Position numbers and translations under genes: made by a program. Positions 1 through 8,761 of a stretch of 64,000 nt of DNA are shown piece by piece. How positions within the stretch are numbered: position 1 is the first letter of the stretch; each line of letters begins with the position of its first letter. Below the pieces are notes generated by a model, which did no database searches, was not told where the DNA came from, and saw nothing but the letters and a program-made list of their open reading frames with translations. Source of the DNA: Arthrobacter sp. B3I4 (GTDB taxonomy: Bacteria > Actinomycetota > Actinomycetes > Actinomycetales > Micrococcaceae); contig NZ_JAUSYK010000001.1 in assembly GCF_030816855.1 (NCBI RefSeq), positions 1,240,001-1,304,000 of the forward strand. Reading direction: 5' to 3'.

Positions 1-182
1 AAGGGAACCTGGTCCGAGAGAGCGGCAGTGTAGTGTCCGGGCTTGTGCCGGGTCAGCAGGATGCCATGGGTGCCGGTGAGCATGGCGAGCCGCTGGAGGC
101 CCAGGACAGCGTCGTTGAGCCGTTCGTCCAGCAGCCTGCGGCTGTCGACTTGGATCTCGATGCACTCGCTCGCTGTGGTCAT
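1..182 (-). CDS. hypothetical protein, N-terminal part (runs off left edge)
   Basis: An open frame on the minus strand starts at ATG 182 and continues past the window edge, so only about 60 N-terminal residues are visible (begins MTTASECIEIQVDSRRLLDE). An AGGAAAG stretch lies about 10 bases upstream and could be a ribosome site. The visible part holds a TRHKPGHYTAALSD segment, soluble in character with no membrane helix. I recall similar small uncharacterised proteins in Arthrobacter relatives but cannot give a function. It is divergent from the PAP2 gene. Confidence 0.55.
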   Translation of the reverse strand, partial: MTTASECIEIQVDSRRLLDERLNDAVLGLQRLAMLTGTHGILLTRHKPGHYTAALSDQVP

Positions 183-409
183 TGCACTGTCTTTCCTAGG
201 AGGGAGCCGCGGTGGTGCCGGACGGCTGAAGTGAGACTAGCCTCGGACTTAAATGCAAGTCAATTCGCCACGCGGACGGGACCGGGGGCAGCGAGTGGGG
301 CGTCCCGGGCCGGCCGAAAGCCGTCGCAGAGCGGAAACGGGATAATCTTCACCGGAACCAACATTTATCGGTACAGATCGACACCGACAACAAAATCAGG
401 CAGAGGCGG

Positions 410-1201
410 ATGCGGGCAATGGCGCAAGACCAACCAGGAAAGTTGTCCGGCCGGTGGCGGGTCTTCCACGACAAGTTCGTGGTGGAGGAGCGCTACATGG
501 GTCCCGGCGCCCGGCGGAACCTCTACCGGACCGCCGTGATGCTGATGGCCGTCGGCGCCGTGCTGTTCACCTTCATTCTGATCAGTGTCCTGCAGCGCGG
601 CGGCATCAGTGTGGTCGACGAACCGGTCCGTTCCGGACTGATGACACTGCGGGCGGAGCCTGCCACGACGATCATGATCATCCTCGCCGTCGTCTTCGGG
701 CCCATCGGGCTGCCCATCATCATCCTGGTGATCACCGTGGCGTGGGGGCTGCTGGCCAAGCACGCCTGGCGCCCGATGGTGCTGGCCGGCGCCATGCTGA
801 CCGGGGTCATCCTGGCCCAGATCATTGGCCGGACGGTCGGCCGGCAGCGCCCGCCCACGAACCTCATGCTCTTCGGGGCTGACTCCACCTTTTCGTTCCC
901 CTCAGGACATGTGCTGGGCGCCTGCGACTTCCTTCTGGTCACGGCCTTCCTGGTCTTCTCGCGTCGCAAAAACCCGAAAGCCGCCGTCGCCGGCTTTGCC
1001 CTGGCCGGCCTCGGGATCTTTTTCGCCGCGGTCAGCCGGCTGTACCTCGGCTACCACTGGACCACCGACGCCCTCGCCTCGCTCTCCATCTCGTTCGTGA
1101 TCCTCGGGGCCGTGATGATGCTGGACATCTGGCGGACGGCCCGGGTTCCCGGCGAGCAGATCACTGGCAAGCTCTCCAAACAGGAGAGCTCTTCCGCCTA
1201 A
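410..1201 (+). CDS. PAP2-family membrane phosphatase
   Basis: A 263-residue integral membrane protein of the type 2 phosphatidic acid phosphatase superfamily, probably dephosphorylating a lipid phosphate or undecaprenyl pyrophosphate at the membrane. The three family motifs are visible: GRTVGRQRPP (about 140-149, Arg where Lys is usual), PSGH (164-167), and SR-x5-H-x3-D (S199, R200, H206, D210). About six hydrophobic helices surround them. The frame opens at ATG 410; ATG 419 (MAQDQPG) is an equally good start because no strong Shine-Dalgarno separates them. It stands alone, divergent from the partial gene to the left. The exact substrate cannot be told from sequence. Confidence 0.85.
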   Translation: MRAMAQDQPGKLSGRWRVFHDKFVVEERYMGPGARRNLYRTAVMLMAVGAVLFTFILISVLQRGGISVVDEPVRSGLMTLRAEPATTIMIILAVVFGPIGLPIIILVITVAWGLLAKHAWRPMVLAGAMLTGVILAQIIGRTVGRQRPPTNLMLFGADSTFSFPSGHVLGACDFLLVTAFLVFSRRKNPKAAVAGFALAGLGIFFAAVSRLYLGYHWTTDALASLSISFVILGAVMMLDIWRTARVPGEQITGKLSKQESSSA

Positions 1202-1233
1202 CATCGGCCTCTGCAGGCGCTGGCTGCCGAAGG

Positions 1234-1521
1234 TTACTGGTGCCTGCGGCCTTCGAGCTCGGCCCGGAGCCCGGCATTGACGGCCTCCAGCTCCAGAACC
1301 TTCGCCACCCCCGCCAGATTGAGACCCTCTTCCAGGAGTTCGCTGATCCGCCGCAGCACCGCGAGGTCCGCATTGCTGTACTGCCGCGTCCCCCCGGCGG
1401 TGCGGTCCGGTGTCAGCAGACCCTTCCGCTCGTACAGCCGGATATTCTGCTGGCCGGTCCCGACCAACTGGGCCACCACGGAAATGGCATAAACGCCCAG
1501 CTCCTGGCCGTGATCCGTCAC
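1234..1521 (-). CDS. hspR: MerR-family regulator, HspR-like
   Basis: A 95-residue MerR-type DNA-binding protein whose helix-turn-helix and wing (YAISVVAQLVGTGQQNIRLY through GGTRQYSNADLAVLRR) look like HspR, the repressor of heat-shock genes in actinobacteria. The GTG at 1521 is chosen because AAGGAG sits five bases upstream; a longer open frame to 1593 lacks such a site. It is divergent from the Hsp20 gene starting at 1695, and a palindrome lies between them, fitting autoregulation plus control of hsp20. In many actinobacteria hspR sits at the end of dnaK-grpE-dnaJ; here it is apart from that operon, so a regulator dedicated to the small heat-shock protein is the more likely reading. Confidence 0.8.
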   Translation of the reverse strand: MTDHGQELGVYAISVVAQLVGTGQQNIRLYERKGLLTPDRTAGGTRQYSNADLAVLRRISELLEEGLNLAGVAKVLELEAVNAGLRAELEGRRHQ

Positions 1522-1600
1522 GAGTACTCCTTCTCTGCCCCTACTGGTTGCGGTGCCGGCGTGCCATCTGGCCGGTATGACTTCCTCTTGCAACAGTGTG

Positions 1601-1648
1601 GCACTAGTGCTATAAAAAATCTATATCCACCACCACAGATCAGTGCTA
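1601..1648. promoter_or_regulatory. palindrome and repeats between hspR-like gene and hsp20
   Basis: GCACTAGTGC at 1601-1610 is a perfect 10-bp palindrome. AGTGCTA occurs at 1606-1612 and again at 1642-1648, 36 bp apart. Between them is an A/T-rich stretch (TATAAAAAATCTATAT). This gap separates two divergent start codons and is the natural operator region for the MerR protein. The canonical HspR box (CTTGAGT-N7-ACTCAAG) is not visible, so a different operator is implied. Confidence 0.5.
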
Positions 1649-1694
1649 CTGGATATCCGGAAGAACTTAGGATTCTCATACGAAGGAGTGAGAA

Positions 1695-2123
1695 ATGATG
1701 TTGATGCGTACGGACCCGTTCCGCGAACTGGACCGGCTGACCCAGCAAGTCTTAGGCACCACGGCGCGGCCGGCCGCCATGCCGATGGACGCTTGGCAGG
1801 AGGACGGCGAGTTCGTCGTCGCGTTCGATCTTCCGGGCGTCAACGTGGACTCGGTCGACCTCGACATTGAGCGGAACGTTCTGACAGTCAGGGCCGAACG
1901 TCGGGACCCGGCCCAGCCCAACGTCGAATTGATCGCCTCGGAGCGGCCGCGCGGCGTTTTCAGCCGCCAGCTCATCCTGGGCGACACGCTGGACACCGAG
2001 AAGGTCAAGGCGAGCTACGCCGACGGCGTGCTGACTCTGCGCATTCCGGTCCTGGAGAAGGCCAAGCCGCGGAAGATTGAAATCACGCACAAACAGGAAT
2101 CGATGCACGAGATCGGGAGGTAG
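1695..2123 (+). CDS. Hsp20/alpha-crystallin small heat-shock protein
   Basis: A 142-residue small heat-shock protein, an ATP-independent holdase in the cytoplasm. The alpha-crystallin domain covers roughly residues 35-135, with the conserved segments [20 protein letters not shown] and [13 protein letters not shown] followed by KPRKIEI. GAAGGAG lies about eight bases upstream of ATG 1695; an in-frame ATG follows immediately and either could be used. It is the first gene of a probable run with the J-domain protein and the 129-residue hypothetical, and is divergent from the HspR-like regulator. Heat or unfolding stress control is inferred from that arrangement. Confidence 0.92.
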   Translation: MMLMRTDPFRELDRLTQQVLGTTARPAAMPMDAWQEDGEFVVAFDLPGVNVDSVDLDIERNVLTVRAERRDPAQPNVELIASERPRGVFSRQLILGDTLDTEKVKASYADGVLTLRIPVLEKAKPRKIEITHKQESMHEIGR

Positions 2124-2208
2124 CTACGGCGGGGCGGACTTTGCCCTGCTGCGGATGAGATGGGGGTCCCGTGCCTGCCGGCGGCGGGATCCCCGCAACT
2201 CCGTCAAG

Positions 2209-2274
2209 CCGAGCCGTCCAGCCCGGGCATCCCGCCCGAGCCGTCCAGCCGAGCCGTCCAGCCGAGCCGTTCAG
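2209..2274. repeat. 13-bp tandem repeat CCGAGCCGTCCAG
   Basis: Three contiguous units at 2236-2248, 2249-2261 and 2262-2274 (the last with one change) and a fourth isolated copy at 2209-2221. It occupies the gap between hsp20 and the J-domain gene, just upstream of the latter's ribosome site. Confidence 0.85.
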
Positions 2275-2290
2275 ACTAGGGGGTGAAGTG

Positions 2291-2671
2291 ATGAACCGTG
2301 ACCCGCGCGGTTTGTACGCGGCCCTGCATGTCGCGCCGGGTGCAACGGCTGCCGAGATCCGGCAATCGTTCCGCGCGCTCATGCGCCTTCGCCACCCCGA
2401 CCTCGAAGCCTCATCCGGTACCGGGCCTGCGGACGCCGGCGAGGTGCGCCGCATTCTCGAGTCCTTCGCGGTCCTGCGGAACGCGGCGTCCAGGGCCGAG
2501 TACGATCCTGCGGCAGCCGGTGCACCAACCCCGGGGTCAGCCGCAGCACCCCCGCCGGCAGAAGCGAGCGGAAGCCCGGCCGCGCACACGGAGATTCCGG
2601 TGCGGTTCCACCCGGTCCGGCAGCCAGTACTCCGGGTCACCCCGGTGCGGTGGGAGCGGGGCCCGGAGTGA
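2291..2671 (+). CDS. J-domain (DnaJ-like) protein
   Basis: A 126-residue protein with an N-terminal J domain of about 60 residues (LYAALHVAPGATAAEIRQSF, then RLRHPDLE with the diagnostic HPD). It lacks the zinc-finger and C-terminal substrate domains of DnaJ, so it is a type III J protein that probably stimulates a DnaK ATPase. The C-terminal half is Ala/Pro-rich and ends in a short basic segment. ATG 2291 is preferred over an upstream in-frame start at 2171, because GGGGGTGAAG precedes it and the extra residues would be encoded by the tandem repeats. It follows hsp20 with a 167-base gap. Confidence 0.75.
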   Translation: MNRDPRGLYAALHVAPGATAAEIRQSFRALMRLRHPDLEASSGTGPADAGEVRRILESFAVLRNAASRAEYDPAAAGAPTPGSAAAPPPAEASGSPAAHTEIPVRFHPVRQPVLRVTPVRWERGPE

Positions 2672-2746
2672 CGGGCGCGGGTGACCGGTACCCCGGCAGC
2701 CAGTCCGCCACGTTCAGCCAGCAGCACGAGAAAGAGGAGGGCGGCC

Positions 2747-3136
2747 ATGAGCGCATGGCGGCGTTACGATTCACACTTGATCCCGGCGTTCCACGAACGT
2801 TTCGAGGAACGCTGGGGCGAGGGCACTGCGCCGTTTCTGGACCCGGAAGCGCATGAACTTCCCCTGCCTCGCGCCCAGTGGATCAACGTGGACACCGGCG
2901 CTGCCCTGGCGGTCGTCCCCATCTGGGCGGACAAAGACAGCCAGCACCGCTCCTTTGGCGTGTTCTATCTGCCTCCGTCCGGGGACATCTGGGTGCTCCG
3001 TCCGGGCTTCACCGGCTATCTGGAACCTGCGGCGGACGACGCGGATCAGCTGCTGAGCCTCAGGAACGATGCCTTCAAGAAAGCCGTGGCCCATGCGAAG
3101 GACTTCCTGTTCGGACCGGAGGGCGCCGCGTACTGA
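2747..3136 (+). CDS. conserved hypothetical protein (129 aa)
   Basis: Not recognised. A soluble, acidic protein of 129 residues beginning MSAWRRYDSHLIPAFHERFE; AGAGGAGG six bases upstream supports ATG 2747. It has many aromatic residues and the segments FGVFYLPPSGDIWVL and RNDAFKKAVAHAKDFLFG, but no signal peptide, membrane helix or catalytic motif I know. It follows the J-domain gene by 75 bases on the same strand, so it may belong to the same stress-response run. Confidence 0.65.
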   Translation: MSAWRRYDSHLIPAFHERFEERWGEGTAPFLDPEAHELPLPRAQWINVDTGAALAVVPIWADKDSQHRSFGVFYLPPSGDIWVLRPGFTGYLEPAADDADQLLSLRNDAFKKAVAHAKDFLFGPEGAAY

Positions 3137-3267
3137 GCTGCCGGTCCGATGCAGTGGCCGCCCCGTGGCGGCCCCTGTCGCGGGTACGCGTCGCGGCGGT
3201 TAGGCGCGGGCCTCATCCGGGCCTAAAATCAGTCAATCACCAGCGCAACTGCATAGGGGAACCGTCA

Positions 3268-4818
3268 ATGAAAGCTTCTGCCCACGATCTGGCTGCCATA
3301 CTGCCGCCCGGGTTCACGATGGGCGTCGCGACCGCCGCATTCCAGATCGAGGGAGCGCTGGATGAGGACGGCCGGGGTCCGTCCGGATGGGACGTCTTTG
3401 CGGCGATGCCCGGGTCGATCGTTAATGACCACAGCCCCGCGATGGCCTGCGACCATTACCACCGGATGCCCGAGGACGTTGCCCTGATGAAGGAACTGGG
3501 CATTGATTCGTACCGGTTCTCGCTGTCGTGGCCCCGGATCCAGCCCGGCGGCAGTGGCCCGGTGAACCCCAAGGGGCTTGATTTCTACGACCGGTTGATT
3601 GACCTGCTGCTGGCCAACGGGATTTCACCGATGGCCACGCTGTACCACTGGGATACTCCGCTGGAGCTGGACGAAGCCGGCGGCTGGATGAACCGCGACA
3701 CCGCCTACCGGCTGGGGGAGTTTGCCGCCATCGCCGCCGCGGCCTACGGAGACCGGGTGGTGCGCTGGGTGACCATCAACGAACCGGCCACCGTGAGCGC
3801 CAACGGGTATATGCTCGGCGTCCACGCCCCGGGAGAAGCGCACATGCTGAAGGCACTCCCGAGTGTCCACCACCAACTGCTTGGCCACGGGCTGGCGATG
3901 CAGGCGCTGCGGGCGGCGAACGTCCCCGGCGAGGTCGGCCTGACCAACGTCTATTCGCCCATGGTCGCTGCCTCCATTAATCCGCTGGACAAGGTCAGCG
4001 CCGGTCTCATGGACATGGCCCAGAACCGTCTGTACGCGGACCCGGTGCTGCTTGGCAAGTATCCGGACGCGATCCGGGCCGCCACGTTCTTCTCCTCCTT
4101 CAGCCCGTCGAAGGAGGACATGGAACTGATCTCGCAGCCCCTGGACTTCTACGGCCTGAACTACTACATGCCCACCCGCGTAGCCGCAGGTCCCGGCGAC
4201 GGGGCCGTGCCACAGGGAATGGCCGAGGCCATGGGCAACGACTTGAACGGCGGCGGGTCCGGCACCCCGTTCCACGTCCAGAGCTTTCCCGACACCGAGA
4301 TCACCGCCTACGGCTGGCCCATCAAGCCTGACTACATGGCCGTGGCGCTCGCGGAAATGGCCGAACGCTACCCGCAGTTGCCGCCCGTCTACATCACCGA
4401 GGGCGGCGCCAGCTTCGAGGACCTGGAAATCCACGACGGCGAGGGCCGGCTCATCGTGCCGGATGAGCGCCGGGTGCGCTACCTCGCCGAGCACATCGAG
4501 GCAGCCATCGAGGCGACCGCACCAGGTGGGGCGGCGGAATCGATCGAGCTGCGCGGCTACTACGTCTGGTCCCTGCTGGACAACTTTGAATGGTCCGCAG
4601 GCTACAAGCAGCAGTTCGGCCTGCTGCATGTGGACCGGGACACCATGGAACGCACGCCGAAGGCCTCGTTCCACTGGCTCCGGGAGCTCATGGCGGCGCG
4701 GAACCGTAAGGCCGACGCGCTGGAGGCGGAGCCAAGGGCAGACAAAGCGGCAGAGGCCGAAGCCGCCGGAAACTCCGCCGCCGGAGCCGAGCCGGCCGGA
4801 AGCCCCGCCGCCGGCTAG
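3268..4818 (+). CDS. GH1 beta-glucosidase
   Basis: A 516-residue family 1 glycoside hydrolase that removes terminal beta-glucose (or beta-galactose/fucose) from oligosaccharides in the cytoplasm. The N-terminal signature FTMGVATAAFQIEGAL is intact. The acid/base is E172 in TINEP and the nucleophile E378 in YITEGGASF, where the usual TENG reads TEGG. Residues after about 480 form an Ala/Glu-rich tail not typical of the family. ATG 3268 has AGGGGA seven bases upstream; the frame is open further back but that part overlaps the previous gene in another frame. Its stop overlaps the convergent App1-type gene by four bases, leaving no room for a terminator. Confidence 0.92.
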   Translation: MKASAHDLAAILPPGFTMGVATAAFQIEGALDEDGRGPSGWDVFAAMPGSIVNDHSPAMACDHYHRMPEDVALMKELGIDSYRFSLSWPRIQPGGSGPVNPKGLDFYDRLIDLLLANGISPMATLYHWDTPLELDEAGGWMNRDTAYRLGEFAAIAAAAYGDRVVRWVTINEPATVSANGYMLGVHAPGEAHMLKALPSVHHQLLGHGLAMQALRAANVPGEVGLTNVYSPMVAASINPLDKVSAGLMDMAQNRLYADPVLLGKYPDAIRAATFFSSFSPSKEDMELISQPLDFYGLNYYMPTRVAAGPGDGAVPQGMAEAMGNDLNGGGSGTPFHVQSFPDTEITAYGWPIKPDYMAVALAEMAERYPQLPPVYITEGGASFEDLEIHDGEGRLIVPDERRVRYLAEHIEAAIEATAPGGAAESIELRGYYVWSLLDNFEWSAGYKQQFGLLHVDRDTMERTPKASFHWLRELMAARNRKADALEAEPRADKAAEAEAAGNSAAGAEPAGSPAAG

Positions 4819-5897
4819 AGGATCTCCAGCTCCTGCAGGCGCTTGGCCATGCCGGCGCCGTCGGGGGAGTAGACCCAGGGGACGGTTGAGCTGCTGTGGT
4901 CGCCGCTCTCGGAATGACCGCCGGCCAGCACAGCCTCGCCGGTGGACAGCTGGCGGATGCCGATCGCCGCAACCCGGTCGGCGTGCTGTCGGGCGAAGTG
5001 CGAGTAGATGGCCTCGTCGTGCTGGCCGTTGTCACCGAACAGCAGCCAGCGCATGTTGGGAAACTCCTTCGCCAGCAGCTCAAGGTTCCGGCGCTTGTGG
5101 TCCTGGCCGCTGCGGAACCAACGGTCGTGAGTGAGGCCCCAGTCGGTCAGCAGCAGGGTGCCGGACGGATACATGTTGCGGGTGATGAAGCGGGCCAGCG
5201 TCGGGGCAGCGTTCCAGGGCCCGGTGGACAGGTAGATCACAGGTGCTTCCGGGTGTTCCACCAAGAGCCGGTCCATCAGGACGGCCATGCCCGGGGTTGC
5301 CATCCGGGCGCGCTCGTTGAGCACGAAGGTGTTCCAGAGCGCCAGGAAGGGCCGGGGGAGGGCCGTGACCATGATGGTGTCGTCAATGTCGGAGACGATG
5401 CCCAGCGCGGTGTCCGGGGAAATGACGTAGATCCGGGCGTGCGCCGCCTCGGTGCCTTCAGCCCGCAGCACGGCAGTGTGCCAGCCGGGCGTCAGGTTGA
5501 CCGGGACCACGGTGTCCACAATGCCGCCGCGGTCTGCGTGCACTCGGGCGGTCACACCGCCGATCTCGATCTCCACCTCGACGAACTGGATGGGCACGGA
5601 CGTGAAGGCACGCCAGCCACGGACGTTCTGGTTGCCGTTCTGCGCCGCCTCTTCGGCGCGGCTGCCGGCAGCCGGCTTGCTGGTGAGCACCACGCGGCCC
5701 AGCACGCGGACCCAGTCGGTGGAACCGTAGCCCTGATAGGCGATGGTCTGCGGGGTAAAGTTCCAACGGCGGGCTGCCTTAAGACGCAGGTGGTTGACCG
5801 AGTCCGAGACCAGGTGGGCAAGCCGGAAAGCCTGACTGCCCGACACCTTCTGCCCGTGCGTTGGCTCCTGTACTGGTTCCTGTGACGCCATTTCCAT
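4815..5897 (-). CDS. App1-family phosphatase (DUF2183)
   Basis: A 360-residue protein of the App1/DUF2183 family, named after yeast phosphatidate phosphatase App1. The catalytic HAD-like motif DxDxT is present as SDIDDTIMVT, preceded by a beta-rich N-terminal half containing LGRVVLTSKP. Later motifs YLSTGPWN, LLLTDWGL and LLFGDNGQHD are typical of the phosphatase domain. No signal peptide or transmembrane helix is obvious. It is convergent with the glucosidase and on the same strand as the DUF72 gene upstream, 57 bases away. Substrate in bacteria is not established. Confidence 0.82.
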   Translation of the reverse strand: MEMASQEPVQEPTHGQKVSGSQAFRLAHLVSDSVNHLRLKAARRWNFTPQTIAYQGYGSTDWVRVLGRVVLTSKPAAGSRAEEAAQNGNQNVRGWRAFTSVPIQFVEVEIEIGGVTARVHADRGGIVDTVVPVNLTPGWHTAVLRAEGTEAAHARIYVISPDTALGIVSDIDDTIMVTALPRPFLALWNTFVLNERARMATPGMAVLMDRLLVEHPEAPVIYLSTGPWNAAPTLARFITRNMYPSGTLLLTDWGLTHDRWFRSGQDHKRRNLELLAKEFPNMRWLLFGDNGQHDEAIYSHFARQHADRVAAIGIRQLSTGEAVLAGGHSESGDHSSSTVPWVYSPDGAGMAKRLQELEIL

Positions 5898-5954
5898 ACC
5901 CCCTACTCTCCCACAGCGGCTGCCCGGTCCATCCAGGTTGCCGTCCTCCGTCGC

Positions 5955-6734
5955 CTAGGTCCCGCCCAGCAGCTCCAGCAGCGTGGCCGCGTTGCGCACC
6001 GCGTTGCCGTCGCCGTCGTTGTTGAAATACGCGTAGACATCCTTGCCCGCCGCCTGCCATTCGCTGATCCGCTCGGCCCACCAGCCCAGGTCCTGGTCGG
6101 AGTAAGAACCGGCATAAAGGTGGTCCCGGTCCGGTCCGTGCAGCCGGACATAGACAAACGGAGCGGTGGCCCGCAGGATGCACGGCAGCTGCGCTCCGCT
6201 CATGACGCAGTAAGCGGCGCCGTGCCGCTCCAGCAGCTCATAGACCGCCGGGTCATCCCAGCTGGAATGGCGGAACTCCACGCTCACCCGGATCCAGTCC
6301 GGGAGCGCGGCGAGGAAGTAGTCCAGCCGGGCATCGTCGCGGGCCAGGTCCGGCGGCAGCTGCGCCAGCAGCACCGCACGCTTGTCGCCCAGTTCGTGCC
6401 AGCACCGGGTGATGCGTTCGATCCAGACCTCCGGGTTGTACAGCTTGCGGGCGTGGGTCAGACCCCGTGGGGCTTTGACGGACATGGTGAAGCCGTGCGG
6501 CAGGCGGCGTTGCCAGCCGGCGAAAGTGGTGTCCCGGGGCCAGCGGTAGAAGCTCGCGTTCAACTCCACCGTGCTGAAACGCGCCGTGTAGTGTGCCAGC
6601 CGGTCCCGGACGGCCAGCTTCGGAGGGTAGAGCACGTTCTCCCAGTGGTCATAGCTCCAGCCGCTGGTTCCGATCCAGGCAGTTCCACGGCGCGGTGCTG
6701 CGGTTTCTGGTGCCCATGTCTGAGATTCCGGCAT
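5955..6734 (-). CDS. DUF72 family protein (YecE-like)
   Basis: A 259-residue DUF72 protein, a TIM-barrel-like family of unknown activity. Family hallmarks are visible: IGTSGWSYDHWENVLYP near the N terminus, FSTVELNASFYRWP, LLAQLPPDL, VSVEFRHSSW and the C-terminal KDVYAYFNNDGDGNAVRNA. The N-terminal 20 residues before the first motif are low-complexity. It is divergent from the GH15 gene, with 112 bases between starts. Confidence 0.85.
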   Translation of the reverse strand: MPESQTWAPETAAPRRGTAWIGTSGWSYDHWENVLYPPKLAVRDRLAHYTARFSTVELNASFYRWPRDTTFAGWQRRLPHGFTMSVKAPRGLTHARKLYNPEVWIERITRCWHELGDKRAVLLAQLPPDLARDDARLDYFLAALPDWIRVSVEFRHSSWDDPAVYELLERHGAAYCVMSGAQLPCILRATAPFVYVRLHGPDRDHLYAGSYSDQDLGWWAERISEWQAAGKDVYAYFNNDGDGNAVRNAATLLELLGGT

Positions 6735-6846
6735 GCTGGGATCCTAGCCCGGACCGGCTGGCTGCGCCCGCCCCGCGCCATGCTGCGCGCCGTGCTCCTC
6801 GCCGGGAAGCTCGCCGGGAAGCCGGTCGTGTGGCACTGTAAGAATC

Positions 6847-8640
6847 ATGGCTCGGATCGAAGATTATGCAATGGTAGGCGATCTGCATACCGCCGCCTTG
6901 ATCAGCACTGAAGGCTCCATCGACTGGCTATGCCTGCCCCGTTTCGACTCACCAGCCTGTTTCAGCGCCTTACTGGACAGCCCCAAGGCCGGGCGCTGGC
7001 TGCTGGCTCCCGCGGCCGGCGGGGAATGCACCCGGCGGCGGTATCGCAAGAACAGCCTCATCCTGGAAACCGAATGGGAAACCCCGGACGGCAAGGTTCG
7101 GGTCATTGACTTCATGTCTCCCCGAGACGGGGCTGCGGACATCGTGCGGATTGTGGTGGGTATCCGTGGCACGGTGCGGATGCGGGGCGAATTGGCCTTG
7201 CGCTTCGACTACGGGAACATCGTCCCCTGGGTCCGCCACGACGAATACGGTCTCCACGCCGTCGCAGGCCCGGATGCCGCCTACCTCGTCACCGATGCAC
7301 CGCTTCGGGGCGAGCATATGCAGACGGCCAGCGACTTCACCGTCAAGGCAGGGCAGCGCGTTCCGTTCGTGCTGACCTGGTCGCCCAGCCACCTCGGACG
7401 GCCGCGCCGGGTGGATCCGGAGGCAGTCCTCGAGGCGACGGAGTCGTTCTGGCTGAAGTGGTCGGACAAATGCCGGATCACCGGCCCCTACCGCGACGCC
7501 GTCATGCGGTCGTTGATCACCCTCAAGGCCCTGACCTACGCCCCGACAGGAGGCCTTGTCGCCGCGGTGACCACCTCGCTCCCGGAGGAAATCGGCGGGG
7601 AACGCAACTGGGATTACCGCTTCTGCTGGCTCCGGGACGCGACCCTGACCCTGCAGGCGCTGCTCGCCGCCGGCTACTCCGACGAAGCAGCCGCGTGGCG
7701 GGATTGGTTGCTGCGCGCTGTGGCCGGCGATCCGGCGGATCTTCAGATCATGTACGGTCTGCACGGCGAGCGACGGCTCCCCGAACTGGCGCTGGACTGG
7801 CTGGCAGGCTACGAGGGGTCCACACCCGTGCGGACCGGCAATGCCGCCGCCGGGCAGCTGCAGCTTGACGTCTGGGGCGAGGTGCTGGACGGCCTGGCCC
7901 TGACCCGGAACTCACTGCTGCACCAACCGGACGAGTCCTGGGACGTCCAGGTGGCGCTGATGGAGCATCTTGAGACCGCCTGGGACCAGCCGGACAACGG
8001 CCTCTGGGAGATGCGCGGACCGCGCCGCCACTTCACCTATTCCAAGGTGATGTGCTGGGTGGCGGCGGACCGCATGGTCAAGGGGGTCCGGGACTTCGAC
8101 CTAGCGGGACCAGCGGACCGGTGGGAAGCCCTGCGGGACAAGATCCACGCTGACGTGATGGCTAACGGCTTTGACGCCGAACGCAACACCTTCGTGCAGT
8201 CCTATGGCCGGCCTGAACTTGACGCGAGCCTGCTGCTCATTCCGCGGGTGGGTTTCCTGGCCCCCGATGACCCGCGGGTGATCGGCACTATCGATGCGAT
8301 ACAACGGGAGCTCACCCACGACGGCTTCCTGCTGCGCTACCGGGTTGACCAAAGCGACGACGGCCTCCCCGGCGAAGAAGGCGTCTTCCTGGCCTGCTCC
8401 TTCTGGCTTGTCGAGGCCCTTTTGGGTGCAGGCCGCCGCCCCGAAGCCACGAAGCTCTTCGAGCGGCTGCTGTCGCTGCGCAACGACGTCGGACTCCTGA
8501 GCGAGGAGTGGGGCGTGAACGAGAACCGGCAACTGGGAAACACGCCGCAGGCGTTCAGCCATTTCGCTCTGGTGCGGAGCGCCCTGCAGCTGCAATCACA
8601 CGATATGCAGCGCAGCGACAGGCCCCTGCACCGGCACTGA
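6847..8640 (+). CDS. GH15 family glycoside hydrolase (glucoamylase/trehalase-like)
   Basis: A 597-residue protein with the (alpha/alpha)6 barrel of GH15, a family of glucoamylases and actinobacterial trehalases that hydrolyse alpha-linked glucose units. Conserved stretches are the N-terminal DYAMVGDLHTAALISTEGSI with DWLCLPRFDSPACF, then ERNWDYRFCWLRDATLTLQA in the middle and LSEEWGVNENRQLGNTPQAF near the end, which includes the usual general-base region. No signal peptide, so cytoplasmic. A TAAGAAT box lies immediately upstream of ATG 6847. Together with the nearby GH1 enzyme this points to intracellular oligosaccharide or trehalose turnover. Trehalase and glucoamylase cannot be separated by eye. 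Confidence 0.88.
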   Translation: MARIEDYAMVGDLHTAALISTEGSIDWLCLPRFDSPACFSALLDSPKAGRWLLAPAAGGECTRRRYRKNSLILETEWETPDGKVRVIDFMSPRDGAADIVRIVVGIRGTVRMRGELALRFDYGNIVPWVRHDEYGLHAVAGPDAAYLVTDAPLRGEHMQTASDFTVKAGQRVPFVLTWSPSHLGRPRRVDPEAVLEATESFWLKWSDKCRITGPYRDAVMRSLITLKALTYAPTGGLVAAVTTSLPEEIGGERNWDYRFCWLRDATLTLQALLAAGYSDEAAAWRDWLLRAVAGDPADLQIMYGLHGERRLPELALDWLAGYEGSTPVRTGNAAAGQLQLDVWGEVLDGLALTRNSLLHQPDESWDVQVALMEHLETAWDQPDNGLWEMRGPRRHFTYSKVMCWVAADRMVKGVRDFDLAGPADRWEALRDKIHADVMANGFDAERNTFVQSYGRPELDASLLLIPRVGFLAPDDPRVIGTIDAIQRELTHDGFLLRYRVDQSDDGLPGEEGVFLACSFWLVEALLGAGRRPEATKLFERLLSLRNDVGLLSEEWGVNENRQLGNTPQAFSHFALVRSALQLQSHDMQRSDRPLHRH

Positions 8641-8708
8641 GTGGCGCGGACGGCTGCCGTCCGGTTAGCCCCCGCGGCGGCCGGCAGGACTTTCCTATAG
8701 CGCCTAGA

Positions 8709-8723
8709 TAAGTATACTTACTA
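8709..8723. promoter_or_regulatory. TAAGTATACTTACTA motif, contains perfect 12-bp palindrome
   Basis: TAAGTATACTTA (8709-8720) is a perfect palindrome, followed by CTA. It ends 38 bases before the ATG of the YegP-like gene. Near-identical sequences lie upstream of the PRC/DUF2382 gene (60853-60867 and 60877-60891) and the SRPBCC gene (62066-62080). It is probably an operator of a shared regulator. Confidence 0.6.
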
Positions 8724-8761
8724 ATATCCCCACGAGGGGTGCAGGATTGAAGGAGTATGCG

